This document shows positions 18,901-27,899 of a DNA stretch of 64,000 bases, piece by piece (position 1 is the first letter of the stretch; each line of letters starts with the position of its first letter). The notes beneath the pieces are model-generated. The model made no database searches. It was not told where the DNA came from and saw only the letters and a program-made list of their open reading frames with translations. Source of the DNA: Bacterioplanoides sp. SCSIO 12839 (GTDB lineage Bacteria > Pseudomonadota > Gammaproteobacteria > Pseudomonadales > Oceanobacteraceae); NCBI RefSeq assembly GCF_024397975.1, contig NZ_CP073745.1, positions 894,501 through 958,500 of the forward strand. The letters run 5' to 3'. A program made the translations under genes and the position numbers.

Positions 18901-20183
18901 TCATCGCCCTTGATATCAACATAGGCTTCGGAGCGGATCTTACGCAGCCAGATGGGCAGCTCTTCTTCAAAGCGGCGGCTGTATAACATCTGACGCACCT
19001 GATCGCGTTGTTTTTCCGCACCAATGTCGGTTTCTTTGCGACCTTCTACTTGCAGTACATGCCAGCCAAAGCGACTCTCAAACGGCTCGCTTAATTCACC
19101 AGGTTGAGTGGCCGCCATAGTTTTATCAAAGGCTGGCACCATATCGCCCGGGTTTACCCAGCCCAGGTCGCCACCGCTTGCACCGCTGCCTGGGTCATCA
19201 CTGAACTCACGCGCCAGGGTTTCAAAATCTTCACCGTTTTGCAGTCGCTTATAAATGCGTTCAATCAGCTCTTTGGTTTTTTTGGCATTACGCAATTCAT
19301 TGGGCTGTACCAGAATGTGACGCACTTTGGTCTGAGTGATCATTTGTGTCGTTCCGCCGCGCTTTTCGGTCACGGTAACAATATGGTAACCACTGGCACT
19401 TTTAATCGGATTGGACACCTCACCGACCTGTAGCTCAGGAATCACATCAGCAAAGATGCCCGGTAACTGCGCCTCTTTACGCCAACCTAAGTCACCTCCT
19501 TTTAACGCATTACGGCCATTGGATTGGGCGATGGCTGTTTGTTGGAAATCAGCACCGTTACGCAGATTGGCGACGATGCCATGGGCCTGCGTTTCTGCTT
19601 TTTGCAAATCAGCGGGACTGGCCTGGGACGGTACGGCAATCAGGATATGGCCAATGCGGTATTCGGCGGCTGAGGCCAACTTGCCCAGGTCGGAGGCAAG
19701 AAAATAATCGACATCCTGATCGGTAATCTGAATACGTTCACCAACCTGGAAGCGCTGTACCCGGCTGACGCGCATCTCATTTCGAATCTGATCGCGAGCC
19801 AGGGTAAACGACACACCTTCGCTTTCCATCGCCTGACGGAATTCGCTGAGTGACATCTGGTTCTGCGCAGCAATTCGACGCAGGGCATTATTCAGTTCGG
19901 CATCGGCGATACGGATGCCACCACGATCAGCCATTTGCAGCTGGATGCTTTCGAGAATCATACGTTCCAGCACCTGGTCACGAATCACGCTGGTTGGTGG
20001 CAGTTGTGCTCCACGATTCTGACGCTGAACGTCATCAATGCGCTGCTGCAATTCGCTGTCCATGATGATGTCGTCGTCGACAACGGCAACCACATGGTCA
20101 ATAGAGATGGGAGCCGCCATAACGCTGGCAGACAGCAGGCCCAAACTGAGCAGGCCTGTAGAAATAAAAGATTTAATAGTCAT
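18897..20183 (-). CDS. surA: Periplasmic chaperone / peptidyl-prolyl isomerase SurA
   Basis: Escorts unfolded outer-membrane proteins, including LptD, across the periplasm. 428 residues: signal peptide to about SVMAAP, an N-terminal chaperone domain with [15 protein letters not shown], then two parvulin domains (around residues 170-270 and 280-380), each with GGDLGW. It starts 11 nt before the lptD stop, so the chaperone is coupled to its main client. Confidence 0.96.
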   Translation of the reverse strand: MTIKSFISTGLLSLGLLSASVMAAPISIDHVVAVVDDDIIMDSELQQRIDDVQRQNRGAQLPPTSVIRDQVLERMILESIQLQMADRGGIRIADAELNNALRRIAAQNQMSLSEFRQAMESEGVSFTLARDQIRNEMRVSRVQRFQVGERIQITDQDVDYFLASDLGKLASAAEYRIGHILIAVPSQASPADLQKAETQAHGIVANLRNGADFQQTAIAQSNGRNALKGGDLGWRKEAQLPGIFADVIPELQVGEVSNPIKSASGYHIVTVTEKRGGTTQMITQTKVRHILVQPNELRNAKKTKELIERIYKRLQNGEDFETLAREFSDDPGSGASGGDLGWVNPGDMVPAFDKTMAATQPGELSEPFESRFGWHVLQVEGRKETDIGAEKQRDQVRQMLYSRRFEEELPIWLRKIRSEAYVDIKGDE

Positions 20184-22716
20184 GATATTGTCGTCTTGAG
20201 TAACCGGTTACTGCATCCTCAATCAAGGCATCGGAACCACCACCAATGGTGGTCAGGCCTTTTAACTGGACGCTGAGTATAAAGCCATAGCGTTTGTCTG
20301 TACTGAAATCTTCACTGTCATTACCGGAAGAAGAGGATTCGCGGTATAACAGCTGAAAGCGCCAGCAGCAGTTCTGGTATTCAAATCCGGCCAGTGATTC
20401 TAATACGTCACTGACCGGGCGGGCTTCGTTGCTGTCGTAGGAGCGCAAATCACGTAACTGGCGGCCAACCAATCCCCAACTCTGATTGATGGCCCAGAAG
20501 AAGCCCCAGTCTAATTGTTTGGTTTCCACATCAAACCGATCATTAGTGTCGTTGTAATTTTGTACGGTATTGGTGGCGATATTCAGCATGCGATTTTGCT
20601 GGGTTTCAAAGCGCAAACCGTAACGACGCTGCTTGGCGTAGTCTTCGTAGGGGTCCCATTCCAGCGTGTGGTATAGCGATAATTGCTCAAACGGATTCCA
20701 CTCGACTTCTCCCAGCGTGCTGGACGTAGATCGAGTATTCTCAACCGGCAGTGTACTGGTTGGGTCCAGTTGTACCCGACGATCTTCGTTGTAATAAATA
20801 CGACCAATACTGGCGCGGAATTGTTCCAGTCCATCATCACGAATAAATCGAGAAGTCAGACCCACGCTGACCTGATCCAGATCGGCCAGACGGTCGCCGC
20901 CACTGAAACGATCACCGGTAAACAGGGTGGAGTAGGTCACGGTACGGGTGGCGGTATCAAAGTTAGGGATATATTCCTGACCTGCCAGATAAGGGCTTTT
21001 CACCCAGAACACACGTGGCTCAAGCGTTTGCTGATAATCGCTGTTAAACCACTCAAAATCACGATCAAAATACAAACCCGCATCGAGACTATAACGACCA
21101 ATACCATGAGCCGAATTCAGCTCGATCTCGTCATTGGCTTCTACGCTTTCGTCAGCATCCAGCAGTTCATAGTTGCGGTAACGGTATTCGGCCTTGGGGG
21201 CAAGAAAACCAAACGGCCATTCCATTGGATACGACAAGGCGGTTTCGGATAATAAGCGGCGGCCATTCAGGGCATCAAAGCCAGACAGTTCCTGATCGAC
21301 AAAATCGATTTCATCTTCATCTTTACGACTGAACTGGGTGTATTGCAGTTGTTGCTCGAGTTTCCAATCGTTCAGAACCGTTGGCTGATAACTCAGATCC
21401 AACTCTGGTAAACGGCGATAAGGCCGGTCTTTCAAAGCGATGCTGTCATCAATGGTTTGATAGCTTTCGGCCATCACATCAAAATGCCAGGCATCCTGAT
21501 CAAAAAAGATTTCGCCACGGCTGGGCAGGTGAGTGGTGCGGTCGACCGGCCCGGTAGGGTCCATGTCGTTAAAATAATCACTGTCACTGACTTTATTAAA
21601 CTGCCAGCGGTGTTGCCAATGTTGGGAAATACGGCCTGCCTGAGTGTAATTAATCAGGAAGCGCTCATCGGATTCTTTCTGATTCGTAGCGCCGTCGGGC
21701 AGGTTGTTGTTGAAGTCGTCGTACTCTTTTTGTTGTAGATCATCCTCACCCAGATAGCCGACATTTAACTGGCCATCACCCAATAATCGGGTTTTGTGAC
21801 GCAACTGACCTTCCCAGACCAAACCGCGGTCAAGAATATGATGTGGCGTGATGGTGGCATCCAGGTTTGGTGCAATGTTCAGGTAAAACGGCAGCTGAAT
21901 GTCTTCTGCCTGTAATTTACCGTTAACGGCAATTTGTGGGTCCAAAAAGCCAGTTGTCCGTTGATCGCCTACTGGGAAACGGTAATACGGCAGATACATC
22001 ACTGGTACATCAGCGACCCGCACACGTGCATGCCAGGCGGTACCCACACCAGTATTCTGATCGATTTCTAATTCGGACGCGGCAATATCCCAGTCATTGC
22101 TCTGCGGTTCGCAGAAGGTCAGCGTAGCGTTTTCTAATTTAAAACGACCATCACCCGGGCTACTCAGAATGTCAGCACTGCCACGCAAATGGCGTTGTGG
22201 TACTGCATATTCCGCAGCGGAAAAGGTCATCATGCCATCCGCTGCCAGTTCGGCTTGTTCGCCATGTAAGGTTAATAATGGGCTGCGTAGCATGACATCA
22301 CCACGGAAAAAGCCCGATTCACTGTTGGGAAACCAGCTGGCCTGCTGGCCGGTTAATATACGGTTATGTTGTTTAAACTCGACGTCACCGGAGAAATGCG
22401 TATCACCGTTTTTTTCACGTGTTGAGCTGTCCGCTTCTACTTCAATTCGCTCATCGGATAACGCTGGAATATCGGAAATACGGTAACTACCCGAACAGAA
22501 TTCCGGCACATTGGCTAGCTCTTTAGTGCTCAGTAATGATTTTGGGTACCAGTTCAGATAGCCCGGTTGATCGGAGGTTGCTTGTTGAGCATAAAGTGAA
22601 CTGCTGGCCACCACACTGACGGACAACACAAATAATGATGCGCTCAAACCCCGTTTCCGGGCGGGTTGATATTTTTTGATCGGTGTTGTCATAGTGGCTG
22701 TGAAGCGCCTGTCCAT
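20173..22716 (-). CDS. lptD: LPS-assembly outer-membrane protein LptD
   Basis: Outer-membrane translocon that with LptE places LPS on the cell surface. It has 847 residues if started at 22716. An ATG at 22692 (MTTPIKKYQPARKRG) gives a more usual signal peptide, and neither has a clear Shine-Dalgarno. An OstA-type jelly-roll domain (about residues 90-220) is followed by the large C-terminal barrel. Cys pairs are present (FCSGSY near the N-terminus, NCCWRF near the C-terminus), consistent with the LptD disulfides. First gene of the operon, divergent from amgK. Confidence 0.94.
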   Translation of the reverse strand: MDRRFTATMTTPIKKYQPARKRGLSASLFVLSVSVVASSSLYAQQATSDQPGYLNWYPKSLLSTKELANVPEFCSGSYRISDIPALSDERIEVEADSSTREKNGDTHFSGDVEFKQHNRILTGQQASWFPNSESGFFRGDVMLRSPLLTLHGEQAELAADGMMTFSAAEYAVPQRHLRGSADILSSPGDGRFKLENATLTFCEPQSNDWDIAASELEIDQNTGVGTAWHARVRVADVPVMYLPYYRFPVGDQRTTGFLDPQIAVNGKLQAEDIQLPFYLNIAPNLDATITPHHILDRGLVWEGQLRHKTRLLGDGQLNVGYLGEDDLQQKEYDDFNNNLPDGATNQKESDERFLINYTQAGRISQHWQHRWQFNKVSDSDYFNDMDPTGPVDRTTHLPSRGEIFFDQDAWHFDVMAESYQTIDDSIALKDRPYRRLPELDLSYQPTVLNDWKLEQQLQYTQFSRKDEDEIDFVDQELSGFDALNGRRLLSETALSYPMEWPFGFLAPKAEYRYRNYELLDADESVEANDEIELNSAHGIGRYSLDAGLYFDRDFEWFNSDYQQTLEPRVFWVKSPYLAGQEYIPNFDTATRTVTYSTLFTGDRFSGGDRLADLDQVSVGLTSRFIRDDGLEQFRASIGRIYYNEDRRVQLDPTSTLPVENTRSTSSTLGEVEWNPFEQLSLYHTLEWDPYEDYAKQRRYGLRFETQQNRMLNIATNTVQNYNDTNDRFDVETKQLDWGFFWAINQSWGLVGRQLRDLRSYDSNEARPVSDVLESLAGFEYQNCCWRFQLLYRESSSSGNDSEDFSTDKRYGFILSVQLKGLTTIGGGSDALIEDAVTGYSRRQYHDY

Positions 22717-22812
22717 TTAGTTATCTGTGTTACATTACGGCTGTTAATCCGGACGCCCGCCATTATGACATGGGGCGGCCAATTCTAGAACGACTAACTC
22801 TGAGAGGCCAGC

Positions 22813-23880
22813 ATGGATCAGCGTCGGGACGAACTCGCGCACTGGGCTGTGGATATCATCCAACAGCAGACTGAACTGAATGTGAACCCACAGCTACACG
22901 TAGTATCCGGCGATGCCAGTTTCCGCAGATATTTTCGTCTGTTGCATAGTGATGCTGAAGGGCATGAGCTGAGTTGGATTCTGGTGGATGCTCCCGCCGA
23001 TAAAGAAGATAACCCGCGGTTTGTTCGTATCGCACAAGCTTGGCATCAACATCAGGTGGCGGTGCCTCAGGTGCTGGCGCACGATTTTGAGCGGGGTTTT
23101 ATGTTGCTGGAAGATTTTGGTGATGCGCTGTTGTGGCCAGCGTTACATGCTGACGGCAATGACATGACCACGGCAACACAGCTCTACAGTCAGTCTATTG
23201 ATCAGCTGTTAGCCATTCAGGCGCTGCCAACCTCAGATTTACCGGCTTACGACCAGGCACTGCTCGATCAGGAGATGAGCTTGTTTATTGATTGGTTGTG
23301 TACGCAAAAGTTACAGCTGACGCTGGCTCCTCAGGAGCTGACTATGTTGCACCAGACCTTTGCTTTGTTGCGTGAACAGGCACTGGCTCAGCCTCAAGTA
23401 GTGGTGCATCGTGATTTTCATTCCCGCAACCTGATGATTAAGTCCGATCAAGCACTGGGTGTGATTGATTTTCAGGATGCCGTGGTGGGTGGTGCGACTT
23501 ATGATCTGGTGTCGTTATTACGGGATTGTTATGTGCGCTGGCCCGATGCACTGGTGCAGGAGTTAGCAAAAGAATATTGGCAAAAAGCACAGGCTATGGG
23601 TATTTACCCGCATGATTGGGCACGCTTTAAACAAGATTTTGACTGGATGGGGTTACAGCGCCATTTAAAAGCAGCGGGGATTTTTGCCCGACTGCATCTG
23701 CGTGATGGTAAAGATGGTTATCTGAATGATATTCCTAATACCTGTCGTTATTTATTGGAGGTAAGTGCTGACTATCCAGAGCTGGCCGCTTTTCATCAGT
23801 GGCTGCAGCAATCCTTTATGCCCGCGTTAGAACAACATTTTGCCACTGATGTTGTAGAAGCCAATGGAGCGACAGCATGA
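22813..23880 (+). CDS. amgK: N-acetylmuramate/N-acetylglucosamine kinase AmgK
   Basis: Aminoglycoside-phosphotransferase-fold kinase that phosphorylates the anomeric carbon of recycled MurNAc in pseudomonads. 355 residues with the catalytic VHRDFHSRNLM loop and the metal-binding VIDFQDAV segment. GAGG lies 5 nt before the ATG. The stop overlaps murU by 4 nt, and the location opposite lptD matches Pseudomonas putida, which supports the recycling assignment over drug resistance. Confidence 0.9.
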   Translation: MDQRRDELAHWAVDIIQQQTELNVNPQLHVVSGDASFRRYFRLLHSDAEGHELSWILVDAPADKEDNPRFVRIAQAWHQHQVAVPQVLAHDFERGFMLLEDFGDALLWPALHADGNDMTTATQLYSQSIDQLLAIQALPTSDLPAYDQALLDQEMSLFIDWLCTQKLQLTLAPQELTMLHQTFALLREQALAQPQVVVHRDFHSRNLMIKSDQALGVIDFQDAVVGGATYDLVSLLRDCYVRWPDALVQELAKEYWQKAQAMGIYPHDWARFKQDFDWMGLQRHLKAAGIFARLHLRDGKDGYLNDIPNTCRYLLEVSADYPELAAFHQWLQQSFMPALEQHFATDVVEANGATA

Positions 23881-24596
23881 AGGCCATGATTCTGGCTGCC
23901 GGGCGGGGCACACGTATGGCACCGCTCACTGATCACTGCCCGAAGCCACTGCTTAAGCTGGTGGGCAAACCGCTGATTCAGCACCATATTGAGAAGCTGG
24001 TGGCGGTTGGTATTCGCGATATTGTGATTAATCATGCCTATCTCGGCCAGATGATTGAACAAGAGCTGGGGGATGGTCATAAGCTGGGATGCTCGATTCG
24101 CTACTCCGCCGAAACCGAGGCACTTGAAACGGCAGGTGGCATAGTGCAGGCATTACCGCTGTTAATGGACGGAAGCGAAAACGAGAGCACAGATCCTTTT
24201 TTATTAATTAATGGCGATGTCTGGAGCAACTGGGATTATGCCCAGGCCTTTGCAAAATCTGATCAAATCCAGCAGTGCCAGATGGCAGGCTGGTTAGGAC
24301 TCATTGATAATCCAGTACACAACCCTCAGGGTGATTTCGAATTGACTGACTCCGGCATTTTAGGGCCACAAGCTGAACATCAAGGGGTTACTTTTTCAGG
24401 CATCAGTGTGTTGTCGCCAGCTTTGTTTGAAGGGATTGAGCCGGGGGTACGGCCATTAGCACCATTATTACGTCAGGCTATGGCACGGCAGCAGATTATC
24501 GGTGAACCTTTAAACGCAGACTGGGTCGATGTAGGAACCCCTGAGCGTTTACAGGCTTTAGAGCAACAGTTGCAGACATCAGCGGCAGGCGCGTAA
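23877..24596 (+). CDS. murU: N-acetylmuramate-1-phosphate uridylyltransferase MurU
   Basis: Makes UDP-MurNAc from MurNAc-1-phosphate and UTP, bypassing de novo MurA/MurB synthesis (the fosfomycin-sensitive route). 239 residues with the nucleotidyltransferase signature MKAMILAAGRGTRMAPLTD, PKPLL, LLINGDVW and a C-terminal DVGTPERL. It is coupled to amgK by a 4-nt overlap and followed by djlA. Confidence 0.92.
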   Translation: MKAMILAAGRGTRMAPLTDHCPKPLLKLVGKPLIQHHIEKLVAVGIRDIVINHAYLGQMIEQELGDGHKLGCSIRYSAETEALETAGGIVQALPLLMDGSENESTDPFLLINGDVWSNWDYAQAFAKSDQIQQCQMAGWLGLIDNPVHNPQGDFELTDSGILGPQAEHQGVTFSGISVLSPALFEGIEPGVRPLAPLLRQAMARQQIIGEPLNADWVDVGTPERLQALEQQLQTSAAGA

Positions 24597-24619
24597 CACT
24601 CGCTATGACAGGACAAGGC

Positions 24620-25447
24620 ATGAACTTTTTTATCGGCAAACTGGTAGGCGGTGCGTTTGGTTTATTAACCGGCGGCCCGTTTGGCTTGTTAATTGGTGCG
24701 TTTGCCGGTCATTTATTTGATCAGAGCTTCGGCCGTTTTTTGCTGGGTAATGATGCGGCGGCGGATATCAATGCTTCTGTGCTGAATCCAAATAATGGTC
24801 AACAATCGGTACAGCAGGTGTTTTTTCGCACCACTTTCCGGGTGATGGGTAAACTGGCTAAAGTGGATGGTCGTGTCAGTGAATCTGAGATTGCGGCAGC
24901 CACCTATATCATGGATCAGATGGGGTTATCCGGCCGACAGCGCCAACAAGCCATTGCTTATTTCAGCGAAGGCAAACAAACGGACTTTGAGCTGGGGCCC
25001 GATTTGGCGGCGCTGAAACGAGCGATCAGTCAGCGGGCGTCGCTGGCGCAGATGTTTCTCGAAATTCAGCTCAGTGTGGCCTATGCCGACGGCGAATTAT
25101 CGGTCGCTGAGCGTAAGCTTTTCAGTCAGCTGTGTGTGCAGCTGGGAATTAATGCTTTTCAGTTTGAGTGGATTCATGGCCGGGTTAAAGCGGCAGTCTC
25201 CGGGCAGCGCAGCCGCGGACAGAAAAGCGAGCAACAACAACTGGCCAATGCGTACGCGGTATTAGGGGTTGAACCATCGGTATCGGATGCCGAACTTAAG
25301 AAGACTTACCGCAAACTGATGAGCCAGCATCACCCGGATAAGCTGCTGGCCAAAGGTCTGCCGGAAGCTATGATGAAGCTGGCAAAAGAAAAAACTCAGG
25401 AAATACAAACCGCCTACGATTTTGTTAAAAAGCATCGTGGGCGTTAG
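24620..25447 (+). CDS. djlA: Membrane-anchored co-chaperone DjlA
   Basis: Type III J-domain protein that stimulates DnaK at the inner membrane. 275 residues from the ATG at 24620, preceded by AGGA at 6 nt; the ATG at 24605 is possible. A Gly-rich N-terminal membrane segment is followed by a TerB-like helical domain (about 55-170) and a C-terminal J domain with the HPD motif (MSQHHPDK). It lies 23 nt after murU. Confidence 0.92.
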   Translation: MNFFIGKLVGGAFGLLTGGPFGLLIGAFAGHLFDQSFGRFLLGNDAAADINASVLNPNNGQQSVQQVFFRTTFRVMGKLAKVDGRVSESEIAAATYIMDQMGLSGRQRQQAIAYFSEGKQTDFELGPDLAALKRAISQRASLAQMFLEIQLSVAYADGELSVAERKLFSQLCVQLGINAFQFEWIHGRVKAAVSGQRSRGQKSEQQQLANAYAVLGVEPSVSDAELKKTYRKLMSQHHPDKLLAKGLPEAMMKLAKEKTQEIQTAYDFVKKHRGR

Positions 25448-25471
25448 CCGGTTTCTTATGATCTTAGCCGG

Positions 25472-25912
25472 TTAATAATCCACTTTCCGGCGCATATTTT
25501 TGGTTTGCCCACGTTTTACTTTGCTATCAACCCGGCGCCTTTGTGAGCCTTTGGTGGGTTTCGTGGCAATGCGTTTGCGTTCGGTTTTAGCAACAGAGCG
25601 AATCAGGCTTTGTAGCCGTTGCAACGCATCTTCGCGATTTTTTTCCTGAGTCCGGAATTGTTGCGCCTTGATAATGATGATGCCGTCTTTACTGAGGCGC
25701 TGGTCTTTTAACGCGAGCAGCCGTTCGCGGTAAAACTCAGGTAAACCGGAGGCGTGAACATCAAAACGCAGATGAATGGCACTGGATACTTTATTCACAT
25801 TCTGGCCGCCAGCTCCCTGAGCACGAATCGCGCTGAGCTCAATTTTGTACAGCGGCAAACGGACAGTGTGGCTGATGCAGAGAGCATCATTGTCGATCAG
25901 TGGCAGGCTCAT
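25472..25912 (-). CDS. arfB: Peptidyl-tRNA hydrolase ArfB (YaeJ)
   Basis: Rescues ribosomes stalled on non-stop mRNA. 146 residues with the catalytic GGQ at 35-37 (AQGAGGQNVNK) and a basic C-terminal tail (KPTKGSQRRRVDSKVKRGQ) that enters the empty mRNA channel. It lacks the codon-recognition domains of RF1/RF2, as expected. Its ATG overlaps the stop of the hemolysin III gene by 4 nt. Confidence 0.94.
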   Translation of the reverse strand: MSLPLIDNDALCISHTVRLPLYKIELSAIRAQGAGGQNVNKVSSAIHLRFDVHASGLPEFYRERLLALKDQRLSKDGIIIIKAQQFRTQEKNREDALQRLQSLIRSVAKTERKRIATKPTKGSQRRRVDSKVKRGQTKNMRRKVDY

Positions 25913-26565
25913 ACCGGAATGTCAGCCATGTAAAAAGCAATGGCCCAGAAGTGGCAAAACACACCACCCATTACAAATAAATGCCAGATTTCGTGGAAGC
26001 CAAACCAGCGCGGCCAGGGGTCTGGCCATTTCAGAGCGTAGACGATGGCGCCAACGGTGTAACTTAAACCACCGTATAAAATCCACCACTGTGCTTGTTC
26101 CGGAATTGCTTCCATTGCCGGACCGGCCGCAAACACCACCATCCAGCCCATCGCCAGATAAATAACCGTGGACAACCAGGGGGGGGCTCCAATCCAGGCA
26201 AGTTTTAGCACAATGCCGGCAACGGCCAGACTCCAGACAATGCTGAATAAAATCCAGCCAGTGCTGCCGTTGAGTGCCACCAGGCAAATCGGTGTATAAG
26301 ACCCGGCAATCATCAGGAAGATGGCCATATGATCAATGCGTTTTAACCAACGAATCACATTGTCGCTGGCATGCACGAGGTGATAAAGCGCACTGCTGGC
26401 AAACATCAGCAGCATGCAGGCGCCAAAAATAGTGAACGACACCATATGCCAGGCATTGCCATGCAACGCTGCCTGAACACTGAGAATACAGAGGGCGACA
26501 ATGGCAAAAACAGCACCAGCCAGATGGGTCAGACCACTCACTGGGTCGCGGAAGATATGATGCAT
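25909..26565 (-). CDS. Hemolysin III / PAQR-family membrane protein
   Basis: Seven-helix inner-membrane protein of the HlyIII/YqfA (progestin and adipoQ receptor) family. 218 residues from the ATG at 26565 (MHHIFRDPVSGLTHLAGA). Family metal-site motifs are visible: SALYHLVH in helix 2 and FHEIWHLFV near helix 7. The frame stays open to 26817, but that part overlaps the divergent GIY-YIG gene. The family is tied to membrane-lipid homeostasis; haemolytic activity is not implied. Confidence 0.87.
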   Translation of the reverse strand: MHHIFRDPVSGLTHLAGAVFAIVALCILSVQAALHGNAWHMVSFTIFGACMLLMFASSALYHLVHASDNVIRWLKRIDHMAIFLMIAGSYTPICLVALNGSTGWILFSIVWSLAVAGIVLKLAWIGAPPWLSTVIYLAMGWMVVFAAGPAMEAIPEQAQWWILYGGLSYTVGAIVYALKWPDPWPRWFGFHEIWHLFVMGGVFCHFWAIAFYMADIPV

Positions 26566-26636
26566 AAAAGGCTCGTAAAACGTTGCGCGTTGTCTTGTAG
26601 TGTAAAGGTCTTGCAGTGTAATGGTGTAGCAGAGCA

Positions 26637-26987
26637 ATGATGTACCATACTGATTTTTCATTGATGACAGTAGAGGAAATCCAGCCAGTGGATAAAAAAG
26701 CCGAAGCCATTTGGTCTGTTTACCTGGTGCGAATGGCTGCGGGAAGTTTGTATTGTGGTATTTCGACCGATGTTGAACGGCGCTTTGTCGAGCATCAAAA
26801 GGGCGTTCGCGGTGCACGGGCGTTAAAAGGAAAAGGCCCGCTAAGCCTGGTGTTTCAGCAAGTGATTGGTAATCGTAGCCGGGCCTTGAAAACCGAATAC
26901 CGCATCAAGCAGATGCTGAAGCGCGATAAAGAAAAGCTGATAACCGGAGAAATACCGTTAGCTACGATTCTGGAAACGCTTGATTAA
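26637..26987 (+). CDS. GIY-YIG nuclease superfamily protein (YhbQ-like)
   Basis: Single-domain URI/GIY-YIG protein. Core signatures: WSVYLVRMAAGSLYCGIST (GIY-YIG strand pair in variant form, VYL-LYCG), the R in RRFVEHQ, and the C-terminal ALKTEYRIKQMLKRDKEKL. As drawn it has 116 residues; a GTG at 26688 behind GAGG gives 99, closer to E. coli YhbQ. Probably a DNA-structure nuclease; the substrate is unknown. Confidence 0.85.
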   Translation: MMYHTDFSLMTVEEIQPVDKKAEAIWSVYLVRMAAGSLYCGISTDVERRFVEHQKGVRGARALKGKGPLSLVFQQVIGNRSRALKTEYRIKQMLKRDKEKLITGEIPLATILETLD

Positions 26988-26993
26988 ACAGCG

Positions 26994-27731
26994 TTAGTGA
27001 AGGTGTTGCGCCATAATGGCGTCCACGTCGATCTTCTTAAGCCCCTGATTAAAAATTTCTGCCATACGCTGTCCGGCAGGTGTCTTTTTGAAGCAAATAA
27101 ACAGTTTTTTATCGGCTAATAAACGCTGATTGAAGTGGGCTTTGTGTGTTTTGGCGGATAACGCCGGGTCAGTTTTTAACAAATAATCCATGACGTTGCG
27201 ATCGATGACGGCCAGATCAATTCGACCACTGATGACTTTTAACAGATTACTTTTGTCGTTGATTACAGCCTCGGTTTGCAAGATGCCTGCTTTGGCAAGG
27301 TTGTCAAAATCCTCTGTATTAACGTAATCCTGAACCACTCCAATGCGCAAAGCTTTGAGATCATGCAATGTTGACCAACTGACGGTGGCATCTTTTTGTT
27401 CTGCAAAGCCCAGAGGGCCGGAGCCAATGGGGTGTGAATAAATAAAATCTGCTGCAATCGCGTCGGAGTAATATTCCGGAAAGTAGCCGACGTAGGCCTC
27501 ATCGCGTTTGGCTTGTGCAACAGCTCGGCTCCAGGGGAAAAAGTCGACATGCAGCTGGTACCCCATCGCCGCAAATGCCGCTTTGGCAACTGCAACGGAG
27601 GCACCTTGTTCCGCCAGTTGCTGACCGGAATAAGGGGGCCATTGCAGAGTGGTCAGGCGCACTTCTTTATCCGGCTCTGCGAAGCTCCAGGCTGAAATCA
27701 GAAGAGTCAGAAAAATAGCAAGAGTGCGCAT
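26994..27731 (-). CDS. Periplasmic solute-binding protein (SBP_bac_3 type)
   Basis: 245 residues with a signal peptide (to about WSFAEPDK) and the family-3 solute-binding fold: VRLTTLQWPPYSG near the mature N-terminus, and the hinge region with ALRIGVVQDY. Homologues bind polar amino acids. No permease or ATPase gene is adjacent, so it is either an orphan binding protein or a signalling receptor. Confidence 0.82.
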   Translation of the reverse strand: MRTLAIFLTLLISAWSFAEPDKEVRLTTLQWPPYSGQQLAEQGASVAVAKAAFAAMGYQLHVDFFPWSRAVAQAKRDEAYVGYFPEYYSDAIAADFIYSHPIGSGPLGFAEQKDATVSWSTLHDLKALRIGVVQDYVNTEDFDNLAKAGILQTEAVINDKSNLLKVISGRIDLAVIDRNVMDYLLKTDPALSAKTHKAHFNQRLLADKKLFICFKKTPAGQRMAEIFNQGLKKIDVDAIMAQHLH

Positions 27732-27899
27732 GGGTTCGTGTGCTCTGGTTTAATCTGAAGAATATCTTATCGCAAAGCGGGAAAAATCTCTCAGAATCCG
27801 ACCATGGCACTCCTGATCACATCCCCGGCTTTGAACCGTGATTTCTGGCTATTTATGTGGTACAAACGTGCAAAAATAAAAACAAGTCTGGATGCCTCC

